Source: an uncultured Acinetobacter sp. (GTDB lineage Bacteria > Cyanobacteriota > Vampirovibrionia > Gastranaerophilales > Gastranaerophilaceae). From it: DNA of 64,000 bases. Both the position numbers and the translations under genes were made by a program. The DNA is taken from positions 1 through 64,000 of the forward strand of contig CAMZGT010000002.1 of assembly GCA_947306495.1 (NCBI GenBank), written 5' to 3'. The stretch's first letter is position 1; each line of letters opens with the position of its first letter. Below, one piece after another: positions 43,416 through 53,794 of this stretch. The notes beneath the pieces are model-generated. The model had not been told where the DNA came from, searched no databases, and saw only the letters and a list, made by a program, of their open reading frames with translations.

Positions 43416-44841
43416 GTACGGCTTTTCTGAAGGAATAGAGTATCCCATAGCTCATTACCAGGTAAATAACTATGCTCAATGCACTAATTAGGACGTTGTC
43501 ATACTGTAAAAATACTTTGACCGCAAAGGCACAGATACATGCAACAGCCAGAATCAAAGCAGTTGTTGTAATAACTTTTTTATAGTTAATGTAATCTGCA
43601 TCTTTAAATTTAATAAAAATATTAAAAATTAATAACAATAATTCTGTCAGAAACATTATGATTGCCACAAAAATAATTGGTAAAATTCCTGCATATTTCA
43701 AATTTATAAATGAAAAAATACTTATAATGAAAATAGCGGTAAGCATTTCCCAATAAGTTTTATTTATAAGATGAAATTTTATAGTTATAAGTTTTAAAAG
43801 CTCATGTGTAAAAAGTTTAAAAGCAAAAAATGGCATTAAAAATGCTGCTATTGAATAGTCACCAGGTAAAACTATTTTTACAATATTTTCGGAAAAGAAA
43901 CAAAAGCCAAGTACTATAGGAAACAATATAAAGAAATAAAGCTGTATTGAATTTGTAAGGTAAGGTTTAATTTTTTTATTATGTTCAAAATTTTTGATAA
44001 GAACAGGATAATTTACAAATGAAAATAGCCCTGCTAGCGGTTGTATTGTATTTGAAACAAGAGCAAAAGATATTCCGAATACAGATGTTTTCATATAAGA
44101 GCCTGTGGACTGGAATATAAAATTTGGTAAATATAAAACAAGCCAATATAAAATGTTTGTGATAACTAAAGGTAGTGAGTATTTAAGAGTTTCCAGAATA
44201 ATATCTTTATTTATGACAAATTGCACTTTATATTTTGTATGTATTTTACCTGTTGTGTATATATCTATTGTAATAATTGCAAAAGTCATTGCTATTATTA
44301 TTGCAGCAGCATTATGGATAATATTTACAAGTCCTAGAAAAGCAGCTATAAAAATAAATTGATATAAAATTATACTTAAAGTATAAAGCCAATGTTCGTT
44401 ATTTATTCTCAGGATCTGATACAATGTTTGCCTTATACCGCACGGTATTACAAGTACAATAGTAAGCACAAATATAAGATTTGTTATTGCAAATTTTGTT
44501 ATTAAGATATCTTTGAATAAAAAATATAATATAAGCGCAAAAGTATAAACTATAGCAGAAAGCCAAAAAATTGTAGAAAAAAACTCTTCCAATTTGTTTT
44601 GTAATTTATATTTTTCATAAAATCTAAGAACAGCTTTTGATATCCAATCAAAAGAACAAGTACAAATCAAGTTAAGTACTTGGAGCGCTATAAGATATAT
44701 ACTCACTTCTTTATGGTTTAGCGCATATGTAAAAATAGGAATAATAAAAAAAGAATTTATTATAATCAACACTCTTGATGGCATATAATGAATCAAGTTT
44801 GATAATATAGAGCTGTAATTATAAAAAATTCTTTTTTCCAC
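43408..44841 (-). CDS. Flippase-like polysaccharide transporter (MATE/Wzx fold)
   Basis: 477 residues with about 12-14 hydrophobic segments and few charged loops (e.g. SLPLVITNILYWLVLYLPNFIFQS, where the helix pair resembles Wzx/MOP flippases). It could move lipid-linked sugars across the inner membrane. Adjacent glycosyltransferase and acyltransferase genes support envelope synthesis. Confidence 0.78.
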   Translation of the reverse strand: MEKRIFYNYSSILSNLIHYMPSRVLIIINSFFIIPIFTYALNHKEVSIYLIALQVLNLICTCSFDWISKAVLRFYEKYKLQNKLEEFFSTIFWLSAIVYTFALILYFLFKDILITKFAITNLIFVLTIVLVIPCGIRQTLYQILRINNEHWLYTLSIILYQFIFIAAFLGLVNIIHNAAAIIIAMTFAIITIDIYTTGKIHTKYKVQFVINKDIILETLKYSLPLVITNILYWLVLYLPNFIFQSTGSYMKTSVFGISFALVSNTIQPLAGLFSFVNYPVLIKNFEHNKKIKPYLTNSIQLYFFILFPIVLGFCFFSENIVKIVLPGDYSIAAFLMPFFAFKLFTHELLKLITIKFHLINKTYWEMLTAIFIISIFSFINLKYAGILPIIFVAIIMFLTELLLLIFNIFIKFKDADYINYKKVITTTALILAVACICAFAVKVFLQYDNVLISALSIVIYLVMSYGILYSFRKAVLI

Positions 44842-44858
44842 TGTTTTTTATCTGTATA

Positions 44859-45536
44859 TTAATAATCGAATTTAAACCCGTTTCTTATAAAGTGTCCGAA
44901 ACAACCGCCGTAATTCTGTTCTTTACAGCTATCAAAGCGATCTTTAATTATACCGTTGACGTAATCTATTTTGTTATAATCATTTTTAATTTTCGGATCC
45001 AAAGAACTTTCATCTATACTTCCGTCATAAAATATGTCGAAATATTGAAGGTCGTATCCGATTTTATTTGGCCCTTTTTTACCGTTAGTGTCAAAGTAAA
45101 CCTGTATAGGATAGCCTTCGTCTCCCATGCATTTATAGCCTTGGAGTTGAAAAACAGTTCCGTCAGCAAGAACATACACAGGACATTCTTCTTTTTCAAA
45201 AGTAAAAGGCTCTTTTGCCGGATGCTTTCCCTCTCCTTCGATATTTGAGTATTCTTTTGGCAAACAATCTTCCTGTTTTTTACAATATCCGGATATATTA
45301 AAATATTTTTTTACAAATTCTCTTTCGTCAAAGTCTATGCCAGTAAGTCTGTTTACATCATTTTCAGCCATAAACGTTTTAACTGCAGTTGTCATATTAG
45401 CATAGAATTTAGCAACTTGCTTTTCTATAGATTGTTTTGCTATATTAGATTGTAATGCAGGAAGTGTTAACGCTGCCACCACTCCTAATATGGCCATAGT
45501 AATCAAAACCTCTGATAAAGTAAACCCTTTTTTCAT
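44859..45536 (-). CDS. Type IV pilin-like protein A
   Basis: 225 residues. The prepilin signal is MKKGFTLSEVLITMAILGVVAALTL: cleavage after Gly, Phe+1 and Glu+5 are present. The rest is a globular domain with cysteines (CKKQEDC, CKEQNYGGC) and the shared phrases NGKKGPNKIGYDL and GCFGHFIRNGFKFDY. Likely a pseudopilin of the pilus system that includes the PilMN/PilO genes. Confidence 0.85.
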   Translation of the reverse strand: MKKGFTLSEVLITMAILGVVAALTLPALQSNIAKQSIEKQVAKFYANMTTAVKTFMAENDVNRLTGIDFDEREFVKKYFNISGYCKKQEDCLPKEYSNIEGEGKHPAKEPFTFEKEECPVYVLADGTVFQLQGYKCMGDEGYPIQVYFDTNGKKGPNKIGYDLQYFDIFYDGSIDESSLDPKIKNDYNKIDYVNGIIKDRFDSCKEQNYGGCFGHFIRNGFKFDY

Positions 45537-45548
45537 GTTAGTACCTTT

Positions 45549-46184
45549 CTAGTAATCAAATTTAAATCCGTTTCTTTTAAAATGTCCGAAACAACCATTG
45601 TATCCAAAACTGTTACAAGCTTCAAAACCTTTGTCGATATCTTTATTTCGCTCATTAGAATCTTTTGTTTCATGTGTTGTTTCGTTAATATAGGTATCTT
45701 CAATACTGCCGTCTTCAAAAGCTTTAACAACCCATAAGTCATATCCAATTTTGTTAGGTCCTTTTTTACCGTTTACATCAAATACAATATACGGTGAATT
45801 GCTTATGGAAAAAACTGTTCCGTCAGTTAATTTATAAACGCTGTAGGATGAAAAAAGGTCATGCGGACTAAAAACGGAACCTTTTATATTTGTATATTCT
45901 TTTGGTAAACAATTTTCCATGGGGTTACAATTTTCTTCTACGTCAAAGTATTTAGTAATAAAATTGGAAGGCTTGAAAATCTTATAATCAATACTATCCA
46001 AATCATTCTCTGCTTTATACAAATCAAAAGCTTTACTCAACTGGGTATAAAATTTAAATGTTTGTTTTTCTAAAGCTTGCATAGCCATATTTTGCTGCAA
46101 CTGCGGCAAAGTAAGTGCTGCAACTACCCCAAGAATACCCAGCGTTACAAGAATTTCAGCTATTGTGAACCCTTTTTTAAACAT
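45549..46184 (-). CDS. Type IV pilin-like protein B (paralogue)
   Basis: 211 residues. Signal MFKKGFTIAEILVTLGILGVVAALTLP, cleavage after Gly, Glu+5. It shares the NGKKGPNKIGYDL and GCFGHFKRNGFKFDY blocks with the downstream gene, 12 bp away, so the two are tandem paralogues. One may be a major and the other a minor pilin. Confidence 0.85.
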   Translation of the reverse strand: MFKKGFTIAEILVTLGILGVVAALTLPQLQQNMAMQALEKQTFKFYTQLSKAFDLYKAENDLDSIDYKIFKPSNFITKYFDVEENCNPMENCLPKEYTNIKGSVFSPHDLFSSYSVYKLTDGTVFSISNSPYIVFDVNGKKGPNKIGYDLWVVKAFEDGSIEDTYINETTHETKDSNERNKDIDKGFEACNSFGYNGCFGHFKRNGFKFDY

Positions 46185-46227
46185 ATAGAATCCTTTCGTT
46201 CTCTCTATTATATTTATTTTATCAAAT

Positions 46228-47754
46228 TTATTGAATTATATCAACACGATATTGAAGGGCCTGCGTAACGTGTTCCAGAACGATGCTTTCACTGTTATTC
46301 AAATCTGCTATTGTACGGGATAGTTTTAAAACTCTATCGTATTTTCTTCCGGATAGTTGATATCTCTGTGCTGCAAGTTTTAAAAACTCTGCGGTTTTAT
46401 CATCAAGTTTACAGAAAAATTTTATCTGCTTTGAATTAAGCTCTGAATTAGTAAAAATGCCTTCTTTTTCGTAACGTTTTGCCTGTATTTTTCTTGCTGC
46501 AATTACACGTTTTCTTATATCAGCAGAACTTTCCGCGTTAGACTTTGCATTTATAAGTTCATCTGTTGTTAATCTGGGAACATTAACGACCAAATCTATT
46601 CTGTCTAATAGCGGACCTGATAGTTTTGAACGATATCTTTGTATTTGAAACTCAGAGCATGCACAATTCTTTTCCCTATCTCCGAGGTATCCGCATGGGC
46701 ATGGATTCATTGCACCAACCAACATAAATTTCGCAGGATATTTGATAGAATTTTTTGCTCTTGATATAACAACTTCGCCGTCTTCCAGAGGTTGACGCAA
46801 AACTTCAAGAACTTGGCGTGGAAATTCTGCAATTTCATCAAGAAATAGTACACCTCTATGTGCAAGAGTAATTTCTCCGGGCTTAGGATTAGAACCGCCA
46901 CCAATTATTCCGTTTTGGGATGCCGTATGATGCACCGCTCGGTATGGACGCTTTGTCATAAGAGGATTATCAGGCTGCAGAAGTCCGCTTATGCTGTATA
47001 TTTTAGTAAGTTCCAATGCTTCTTTTAGCTCAAGCGGCGGCAGAATTGATGCCATACATTTTGCCATAAGGGTTTTGCCTGAACCGGGAGAACCTGACAT
47101 TAGTATGTTATGTCCTCCTGCGGCTGCAATTTCCAATGCTTTTTTTGCTTTTTGTTGCCCCTTTACATCTTTAAAGTCAAAAGGATAATCAATATTTGAG
47201 TTAAGAGCAAGATATTCATCTATATTAACGGTAGTTTTTGTTATAGGAGTATCTGTATAGTGATTTACTATGTCAATTAAGTGTTTTGCACCATACACAT
47301 CTATGTTTTGAACTAAGGCAGCTTCTTTTGCATTTTCTTCCGGCACAAAAACCGTTTTTATACCAGCTTCTTTTAACCCACTTACCAGAGGTAAAACACC
47401 ATTAATCTTTCTTAATGTTCCGTCAAGTGAGAGTTCTCCCAGAAAGCCGATTGTTAAATCATCAGAAATGTTTATTCCTTGTTCTTTTAGTATACAAATT
47501 GCTATCGGCAAATCAAAGTTCGTTCCTTCTTTCCTTATATCCGCCGGAGCAAGATTAACAATAACTTTTCCGGTAGGGAATGTGAAGCCGGAATTTTTAA
47601 TAGCGGAATGAACTCTTTCTCTCGCTTCCGAAACCGCACTGTCGGGTAATCCGACAATGCTTATTGACGGTAATGAATTTGCTACATCAACTTCCACTTC
47701 TATTTTACAAGAATTTATGCCAATGGCTGCAGCCGTAATCGCTTTTGTTACCAT
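46228..47754 (-). CDS. comM: YifB/ComM Mg-chelatase-like AAA+ ATPase
   Basis: 508 residues. N-terminal Lon-like fold (SLPSISIVGLPDSAVSEARERV), Walker A MSGSPGSGKT, Walker B VLFLDEIAEF, MNPCPCGYLGD insert and PLLDRIDLVVNVP. ComM acts as a branch-migration helicase in natural transformation. The nearby pilin genes fit a competence setting. Confidence 0.9.
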   Translation of the reverse strand: MVTKAITAAAIGINSCKIEVEVDVANSLPSISIVGLPDSAVSEARERVHSAIKNSGFTFPTGKVIVNLAPADIRKEGTNFDLPIAICILKEQGINISDDLTIGFLGELSLDGTLRKINGVLPLVSGLKEAGIKTVFVPEENAKEAALVQNIDVYGAKHLIDIVNHYTDTPITKTTVNIDEYLALNSNIDYPFDFKDVKGQQKAKKALEIAAAGGHNILMSGSPGSGKTLMAKCMASILPPLELKEALELTKIYSISGLLQPDNPLMTKRPYRAVHHTASQNGIIGGGSNPKPGEITLAHRGVLFLDEIAEFPRQVLEVLRQPLEDGEVVISRAKNSIKYPAKFMLVGAMNPCPCGYLGDREKNCACSEFQIQRYRSKLSGPLLDRIDLVVNVPRLTTDELINAKSNAESSADIRKRVIAARKIQAKRYEKEGIFTNSELNSKQIKFFCKLDDKTAEFLKLAAQRYQLSGRKYDRVLKLSRTIADLNNSESIVLEHVTQALQYRVDIIQ

Positions 47755-47873
47755 ATGACAATTATAACATAAATTGATGCAATAAAATATACATTTTGTT
47801 GCATTATCTATATTAACTATGGTAAATATTACAAGAATATAATATTATATTTCTGTAAAGATGAGGAATTTTT

Positions 47874-50450
47874 ATGTATCGATTAAAAAAAATTTTTGTA
47901 ATATTAGTTTTATTTATTGTTACAATTTCTGTTAATTCAGCGGATTTTACGACACAAAAACTGCCAAACGGGCAAACGGTAGTTGTATATGAAATTCATA
48001 ACAATCCGATTGTAACTATAGATACGTGGATTAAAACGGGTTCGATTAACGAAAATGACACCAATAACGGAATTTCACATTTTTTAGAACATCTGTTTTT
48101 TAAAGGAACAAAATCTCATCCTACCGGAGAAATGGATAGAATACTTGAGTCAAAAGGTGCTGTTGTAAACGCGGCTACCAGTAAAGATTTTACCCATTAC
48201 TACATAACAATTCCTGCATCTGACTTTGATACAGCTCTTGACTTACATTCAGATATGCTTCTCAATCCGCAAATACCAAGGAAAGAACTGGAAAAAGAAC
48301 GCAAAGTTGTGCTGGAAGAAATTTCTAAAGACAACAATAATCCTTCTAAGAAAGTTTATGATAATCTTAATAATTTAATGTACACTTCTCACCCCTACAA
48401 AAGAAAAGTAATAGGCACGGCAGAAAACGTAAGTACAATGAGAAGAGAAGAAATTCTGGATTATTTTAATAAGTATTATGCACCATCAAATATGATAACT
48501 CTTATAGTGGGTGATGTTGATACGTCCAAAACATTGCAAAAAATTCAAAAAAGTTTTAATCAGGAATATAAAAAACCTGTAAAGAAAAGTTTTCACAAAG
48601 AACACCTGATTTCAGCCCAAAGACGCAGCACAGAATACACTCAATCAGCATCAGGTTATATGATGATAGGATTTAGAAGTGCAGAAATTTCAAGCAAAGA
48701 TACATTTGCTCTTGATGTTTTAGCCCAAATACTCGGAGGTGGTAAATCATCAAGGTTATATAGAGACATCAAAGAACAAAAAGGCCTTGCTTACTCTATT
48801 TCAGCTTCTAATGGAAGCTATAGAGATGACGGCATTTTTTACATAAACGCAAACTACATACCTTCAAACCAACAAAAATTGGAAAAAGCTATTTTTACAG
48901 AAATAGAAAATATACAAAAATACGGAGTAACCTCTGAAGAGCTTGAACTTGCTAAAAAAGTTATTATTCAAGACACCTTCTATTTGAGAGAATCTACTTC
49001 TAATATAGCGTCAGAACTTGGATACATAATGGCATTAACAGGAAGTTCTGATTTGTATAAAAATTATGTAGATTCAATAAAAAAAGTATCTCCATCAGAT
49101 GTTCAATGCGTTTCGCAAAAGTATTTAGGATTAAATAAAAGTGCAGTTTCCATAGTACTGCCCGAAAATACAAAAAATGAAGTTTCCAACCCCGCGGTTA
49201 ATCATACAATGCAAAAACTTTCCGAGAATAACGGGACCGCAAAATATTTGATAGATAATGGAGCAACTTTACTTATAAACGAAAATAATGCTAATGATAT
49301 TATTGCAATTGAAATTTTAGCAAAAGGCGGAGAATTTATAGAAACGGTCGCAGGAGAAGGAACACTTACTGCCCAAACTATGCTTAAGGGTACTAAAAAA
49401 TATTCTGCTCAGGAACTTGCATATATTTTGGACGAAAACGGAATTGAAATAACACCAGTTTGTGATAGTGATTTCTTTATAATTAGCGTAAAAACAACGA
49501 CAGCAGGAATCGACAAAACGTTAGAAATCCTGGATGAAGTGTTAAACAATGCCATCTTTGACGAATATGAAATAGAAAAAAAACGTTCGGAAATTTTATC
49601 AAAAATCAAACAAAAACGAGATATTCCGATGAATATAGCACTTGAAGAATTTAAAACTCTGATATTTGAAAACAGTGTTTATTCGCACACAAATAAAGTT
49701 CTTGAAAAAACACTTCCTCGGGTCACACGTAATGATATTTTAAGATATTATAATAGAATCTTAGATTCTAAAAATGTTGTTATATCAATAAGCGGAAATG
49801 TTGATTCTGCAAAAATGGGACAAGCTTTTGGCTCAATTCTCAGCGACAAAAAAGTTGCTAAATTTGATTATCAAAAATACTCCATAACAAAACTTAATTC
49901 ACCAAAAACTACCACCAAAATAATAAAAGATTTGGAAACTGCTTGGTTATTCTTGGGTTGGCAAGTATCAGGCGTTCAGGATAAAAAAGATTTTGTAACA
50001 TTGAAAGTAATAAACACATTGTTAGGTTCAGGCTTAAGTTCTCGTCTTTATCGTAATTTGCGGGAGTCAGACGGTCTTGCATATCAATTAGGCTCAAGTT
50101 ATTCTCCAAAAATGCTTGGCGGAATCTTTCTGGGATATATAGGCACAAATCCTTCAACTTTAGAGTATTCTCGTCAAAAAATGCTCGAAGAAATAAACAA
50201 ATTGAAAATAGAATTTGTATCTGATAGTGAACTAAATGATGCAAAAGACAGACTCAAGGGCGGATTTATACTTGCGCTTGAAACAAATACGGAAAAGGCC
50301 TCCAATATAGGTATTTTTGAATCATATGGTTTTGGGTATAACTTTTTAGATAATTACATCCAAATGATTGATAAAGTAACAGCTTCCGATATAGTAAGAG
50401 TTGCCAATAAATACTTTACAGTTAATATAGTCCAGTCTGATGTAAGGTAA
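47874..50450 (+). CDS. M16 zinc metallopeptidase (two-half, insulinase-type)
   Basis: 858 residues. Signal peptide (~1-22). The first half has HFLEH, the inverted zinc site, with the downstream Glu in RKVVLEEISK. The second half lacks HxxEH but retains the GSGLSSRLYRNLRE and YQLGSS R/Y motif, the usual inactive partner. Likely periplasmic or envelope protease. Confidence 0.9.
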   Translation: MYRLKKIFVILVLFIVTISVNSADFTTQKLPNGQTVVVYEIHNNPIVTIDTWIKTGSINENDTNNGISHFLEHLFFKGTKSHPTGEMDRILESKGAVVNAATSKDFTHYYITIPASDFDTALDLHSDMLLNPQIPRKELEKERKVVLEEISKDNNNPSKKVYDNLNNLMYTSHPYKRKVIGTAENVSTMRREEILDYFNKYYAPSNMITLIVGDVDTSKTLQKIQKSFNQEYKKPVKKSFHKEHLISAQRRSTEYTQSASGYMMIGFRSAEISSKDTFALDVLAQILGGGKSSRLYRDIKEQKGLAYSISASNGSYRDDGIFYINANYIPSNQQKLEKAIFTEIENIQKYGVTSEELELAKKVIIQDTFYLRESTSNIASELGYIMALTGSSDLYKNYVDSIKKVSPSDVQCVSQKYLGLNKSAVSIVLPENTKNEVSNPAVNHTMQKLSENNGTAKYLIDNGATLLINENNANDIIAIEILAKGGEFIETVAGEGTLTAQTMLKGTKKYSAQELAYILDENGIEITPVCDSDFFIISVKTTTAGIDKTLEILDEVLNNAIFDEYEIEKKRSEILSKIKQKRDIPMNIALEEFKTLIFENSVYSHTNKVLEKTLPRVTRNDILRYYNRILDSKNVVISISGNVDSAKMGQAFGSILSDKKVAKFDYQKYSITKLNSPKTTTKIIKDLETAWLFLGWQVSGVQDKKDFVTLKVINTLLGSGLSSRLYRNLRESDGLAYQLGSSYSPKMLGGIFLGYIGTNPSTLEYSRQKMLEEINKLKIEFVSDSELNDAKDRLKGGFILALETNTEKASNIGIFESYGFGYNFLDNYIQMIDKVTASDIVRVANKYFTVNIVQSDVR

Positions 50451-50525
50451 GCAGTAAAGTATACTGCGGTAAATCTATGATAACCGTACCATAAATGCTT
50501 ATTTCTTATATGTTTGTAAAAATCT

Positions 50526-50546
50526 AAACTCGATTCGAGTTTTTAA
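50526..50546. terminator. Bidirectional terminator between convergent genes
   Basis: AAACTCGA and TCGAGTTT around a single T, then TTTT. It separates the M16 peptidase gene from flgA. Confidence 0.7.
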
Positions 50547-50548
50547 GT

Positions 50549-51313
50549 TTAAATATTAACTAAAACTTTGTTTTCACCGATTATTTTACCGTTATAAACT
50601 CTTTTGTAGTTTTTATTTTCAACGTTTATATAATCGCCTAGCATACCGTCAGACATTGCAGTTCCGTCAATTGAAATCATCACGGCGCCGTTAGACACAA
50701 AGAAAACTCTTACCTCAGAATTTCTTGCAACATCAGGACGCATTTTTACAAATCTTTTGTCAATAATTTCACCTTTTTGGAATATTTTGCGGGTCGTTAT
50801 TTCTTTGTCTAACATGCTTTCGTCAAGTACATAATCAGCTTTCATTGCAACATCAACTTTTTTAGTAGAAGTACATTCTTTTGTAAGAGTTTGTTCTCTG
50901 TCAATAAAGTCATTTGCTACAAGAACATCTTTGTATACACTTGTTTGAGCAGGTAAACTTAATGTTCTGAAGAGATTCTCATTGATATATAAATCCACTC
51001 TTTTGATATCTCTTGGTAAAATCTTATCTCCGCCACCGACTATCTTATATGATATTTTGCCATCCGGAACTTGCAATTCTGCAAATTGCGTGGCTGTTAT
51101 CTTTACTTGTATATCACCGTTAACAGTTTTTTTGTAATGATTCTCAAACAGTTTGCTGACATCATTTTTTATCTGTGTTGAGGTTAAGATTTGTGCTTGC
51201 GCTGCGGATGCAAATAAAATTATTGCGAAAAAAAGCACAAAAACTTTTGTCGGGTTATATGCCTGACCAAAAGTTTTTGTCATTTTAATTCTATTTAAAA
51301 AACGCTTAATCAC
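50549..51313 (-). CDS. flgA: FlgA, P-ring assembly chaperone
   Basis: 254 residues. After a Lys-rich start comes a hydrophobic export signal (~20-41, ending AQA). The C-terminal SAF-like domain shows DYVLDESMLDKEITTRK, and IDKRFVKMRPDVARNSEVRV and VLVNI. It escorts FlgI in the periplasm. Last gene of the second flagellar operon; FlgI is encoded 23 kb away. Confidence 0.88.
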   Translation of the reverse strand: MIKRFLNRIKMTKTFGQAYNPTKVFVLFFAIILFASAAQAQILTSTQIKNDVSKLFENHYKKTVNGDIQVKITATQFAELQVPDGKISYKIVGGGDKILPRDIKRVDLYINENLFRTLSLPAQTSVYKDVLVANDFIDREQTLTKECTSTKKVDVAMKADYVLDESMLDKEITTRKIFQKGEIIDKRFVKMRPDVARNSEVRVFFVSNGAVMISIDGTAMSDGMLGDYINVENKNYKRVYNGKIIGENKVLVNI

Positions 51314-51340
51314 TTAACCTCCTGTTCACTCAATCACTTG

Positions 51341-52126
51341 CTAGGTCATATTATTAGTAATTTGCAGAATATTACTTGATGCAGTAATCAATCTTGAATT
51401 AGATTCAAAAGCTCTTTCTGCCTTGATTAAGCCGACAAGTTCGTCTACAATTTGAACGTTAGAACCTTCTAACATGCCCTGTTGGATTAAACCTAAACCG
51501 TTCTGCCCCGGAGTATCTTGTACAGGGTTACCTGATGCTTGAGTTTCTTGATACAAATTATGACCGATAGATAACAAACCTGCAGGGTTTTGGAACTTAA
51601 CCAGCTGCAATGAACCAACGGTTGATTGTTGCGTCTGTCCCGGAAGTGTTACTGAGATATTACCATCTTGTGTAATAGTAATTTCTGTCGCATCTCTCGG
51701 AATTGATACAGAAGGCTGTATTAAAAGACCATCATTTGTACATAGCTGCCCCAGTGAGTCAACTTGTAAGCAGCCGTCGCGTGTATAAGCCAGTGAGCCG
51801 TCCTCTTTCATAACTTGTAAGAAACCGTCACCTTCAATTTCTATATCAAGCTGCCTGCCGGTAGAAATGGCAACACCTTGAGTAAAAACACGAGTTGTAG
51901 CCGCTGTTTTAACACCAAGTCCGATTTCTATACCTACAGGTTGGTAAGTTCCTTGGTTCATCAAAGCACCTGGAGTTCTTGCCGCTTGAGATAACAAATC
52001 TTGAAATTCGATTCTGGATTGTTTATAACCGGTAGTGTTAACGTTTGCTACGTTGTTTGCAATAACATCAAGATAGTTCTGTTGCGCTATCATACCTGTT
52101 GCTGCTGTAGTTAATGCTCTTAACAT
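51341..52126 (-). CDS. flgG: Flagellar distal rod protein FlgG
   Basis: 261 residues. MLRALTTAATGMIAQQNYLDVIANNVANVNTTGYKQSR and the C-terminal VDELVGLIKAERAFESNSRLI match FlgG, and QTPGALMNQG-like text supports the distal rod. Preceded by flgF (FlgF/FlgG pairs are usual). Confidence 0.95.
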   Translation of the reverse strand: MLRALTTAATGMIAQQNYLDVIANNVANVNTTGYKQSRIEFQDLLSQAARTPGALMNQGTYQPVGIEIGLGVKTAATTRVFTQGVAISTGRQLDIEIEGDGFLQVMKEDGSLAYTRDGCLQVDSLGQLCTNDGLLIQPSVSIPRDATEITITQDGNISVTLPGQTQQSTVGSLQLVKFQNPAGLLSIGHNLYQETQASGNPVQDTPGQNGLGLIQQGMLEGSNVQIVDELVGLIKAERAFESNSRLITASSNILQITNNMT

Positions 52127-52157
52127 TTTTCCTCCGTATTATTTATTCTTTGTTGTT

Positions 52158-52979
52158 TTAACTTCTTATTCTGCCTAAAGATACTGCCGAATTCAGCATC
52201 TCATTATTTGTTGTAACGATTTTAGCTAAACTTTCGTAATTTCTTGTGGTATTAATTGTACTAATCATTTCTCTGATAACATTAGAGTTTGAGAGTTCAA
52301 GCATACCCTGTTGAATACAAAATTTTTCTGCTTTTAATTCGGGATTATTGTCTATATCTTTTGGTACAAATCTTGTATCAGAAATTTCAAACAAGTCATC
52401 TTTGTCTGAAAAATCCCACATGCCAATAGTTTGAAGCGGAAATTTTTGATTTCCTGCATTAAATTCAATATTTCCGTTTTCGCCTACAATTACTTGAACT
52501 TTATCTCTGACCAAATCAGGGTCTAAATCTTCAGGAACCATTCTTATACGCTTATTACGTACGTCCAGAACGTATTCACCTTGTTTTGTAACCAAGTAAT
52601 CATCATTATTTACAACAAAAGATCCGTTTCTTGTATAAGAACGTTTCCCGTCAACATTTTCTACTTTAAAAAAACCGTCACCTTCGATTGCCAAATCATA
52701 AGGATTATCCGTTTTTGTAAGTGCGCCTTGAGAAAAATCATGAGTGTATCTTAAAGCTTCAGCTCCCATGCTTACCGAACCTAAGTATCTCGAATCATTA
52801 CTCCTTAAAACGGATTTTGCTTGTGTATATACAGCAGATTGCATAACATCCTTAAACCTGAGGGATCCTTTTTTAAATCCGACGGTATTTACATTAGCAA
52901 GGTTATTTGCTGTGTTATCATGCGCATCCATCAGAGCCAGCATTCCGTTAGCGCATGTTGTTAAACCTCTTACTATCAT
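52158..52979 (-). CDS. flgF: Flagellar proximal rod protein FlgF-like
   Basis: 273 residues with the rod-hook N-terminus (GMLALMDAHDNTANNLANVNTVGFKKG), GDGFFKVE and the C-terminal VIREMISTINTTRNYESLAKIV. Slightly more divergent than FlgG, hence FlgF. Its start overlaps the transglycosylase gene by 4 bp. Confidence 0.88.
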   Translation of the reverse strand: MIVRGLTTCANGMLALMDAHDNTANNLANVNTVGFKKGSLRFKDVMQSAVYTQAKSVLRSNDSRYLGSVSMGAEALRYTHDFSQGALTKTDNPYDLAIEGDGFFKVENVDGKRSYTRNGSFVVNNDDYLVTKQGEYVLDVRNKRIRMVPEDLDPDLVRDKVQVIVGENGNIEFNAGNQKFPLQTIGMWDFSDKDDLFEISDTRFVPKDIDNNPELKAEKFCIQQGMLELSNSNVIREMISTINTTRNYESLAKIVTTNNEMLNSAVSLGRIRS

Positions 52980-53530
52980 AATGCTGCTCCTTTCATACTT
53001 TCATATTTGCCCAAAACGTTTTTAACATAATTCTGAGTTTCTTGATATGGAGGAATCCCTCCGTATTTTTTAACTGCATTCGGTCCTGCATTATATGCAG
53101 CAAGCGCCAAAGATTTGTTGTTATTAAACCTGTCCATTAACCCTTTTAAATATTTTGTTCCGCCTTCAATATTTTGCTCAGGGTCATAAGCATTTTTAAC
53201 ACCCAATCCTTCTGCTGTTCCAGGCATTAATTGCATTAATCCCATAGCTCCGCATCTTGAAGTTGCATTTGGGTTAAAACCGGATTCCTGATTAACAACT
53301 GCTTTTACAAAATCTGCATCTAAACCGTTTTTGTCTGCATATTTATCTATAAGGTTGTTAATTTCTGTTTTTGATGCGATTGTCGGATTTTTCTTATTTT
53401 CAATCTTGGTATCTAATATTTTTTGAAAATCTTCGCTCGGCTGCTGAGTGCCGTAAGATATAAGCGATTGAAATTGATTTTCAATCGTATGAATTCTTTG
53501 CAAAGTTATGTCTAAACTCGTAAGATTCAT
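52976..53530 (-). CDS. SLT-type lytic transglycosylase in a flagellar operon
   Basis: 184 residues. No signal peptide is evident in the first 60 residues. The catalytic domain has VKAVVNQESGFNPNA (Glu), GAMGLMQLMPGTA and LALAAYNAGPNAV. It is first in the operon with flgF, flgG and flgA and probably opens peptidoglycan for the rod, since the FlgJ here has no such domain. Export may go through the flagellar apparatus. Confidence 0.9.
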   Translation of the reverse strand: MNLTSLDITLQRIHTIENQFQSLISYGTQQPSEDFQKILDTKIENKKNPTIASKTEINNLIDKYADKNGLDADFVKAVVNQESGFNPNATSRCGAMGLMQLMPGTAEGLGVKNAYDPEQNIEGGTKYLKGLMDRFNNNKSLALAAYNAGPNAVKKYGGIPPYQETQNYVKNVLGKYESMKGAAL

Positions 53531-53702
53531 CTTACGTTTACCTCTCTTCTATACCTACCAATTTTAAGCGAGTATATTTACACTCATACCAAGTCTACAA
53601 CTATACTATATTATGTATTCCTGCAACTAACATCAATCATATGGTTGAAATTTTAATTATTTTATAGACCATGTGGTTAATATAAAATTTTTATAAAAAA
53701 CC

Positions 53703-53731
53703 TTGTAAAAATATCAATAATGTTGTATTAT
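53703..53731 (+). promoter_or_regulatory. Sigma-70 promoter for the 53795 gene pair
   Basis: TTGTAA and TATTAT are separated by exactly 17 bp, about 64 bp before the GTG start. No convincing leftward promoter for the flagellar operon could be chosen in the same 265-bp gap. Confidence 0.6.
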
Positions 53732-53794
53732 AAGACTTGCGGAGTGTATCATCGTATCCCATAATATTAATGCCGAAAATATGAAAGGAAACTT

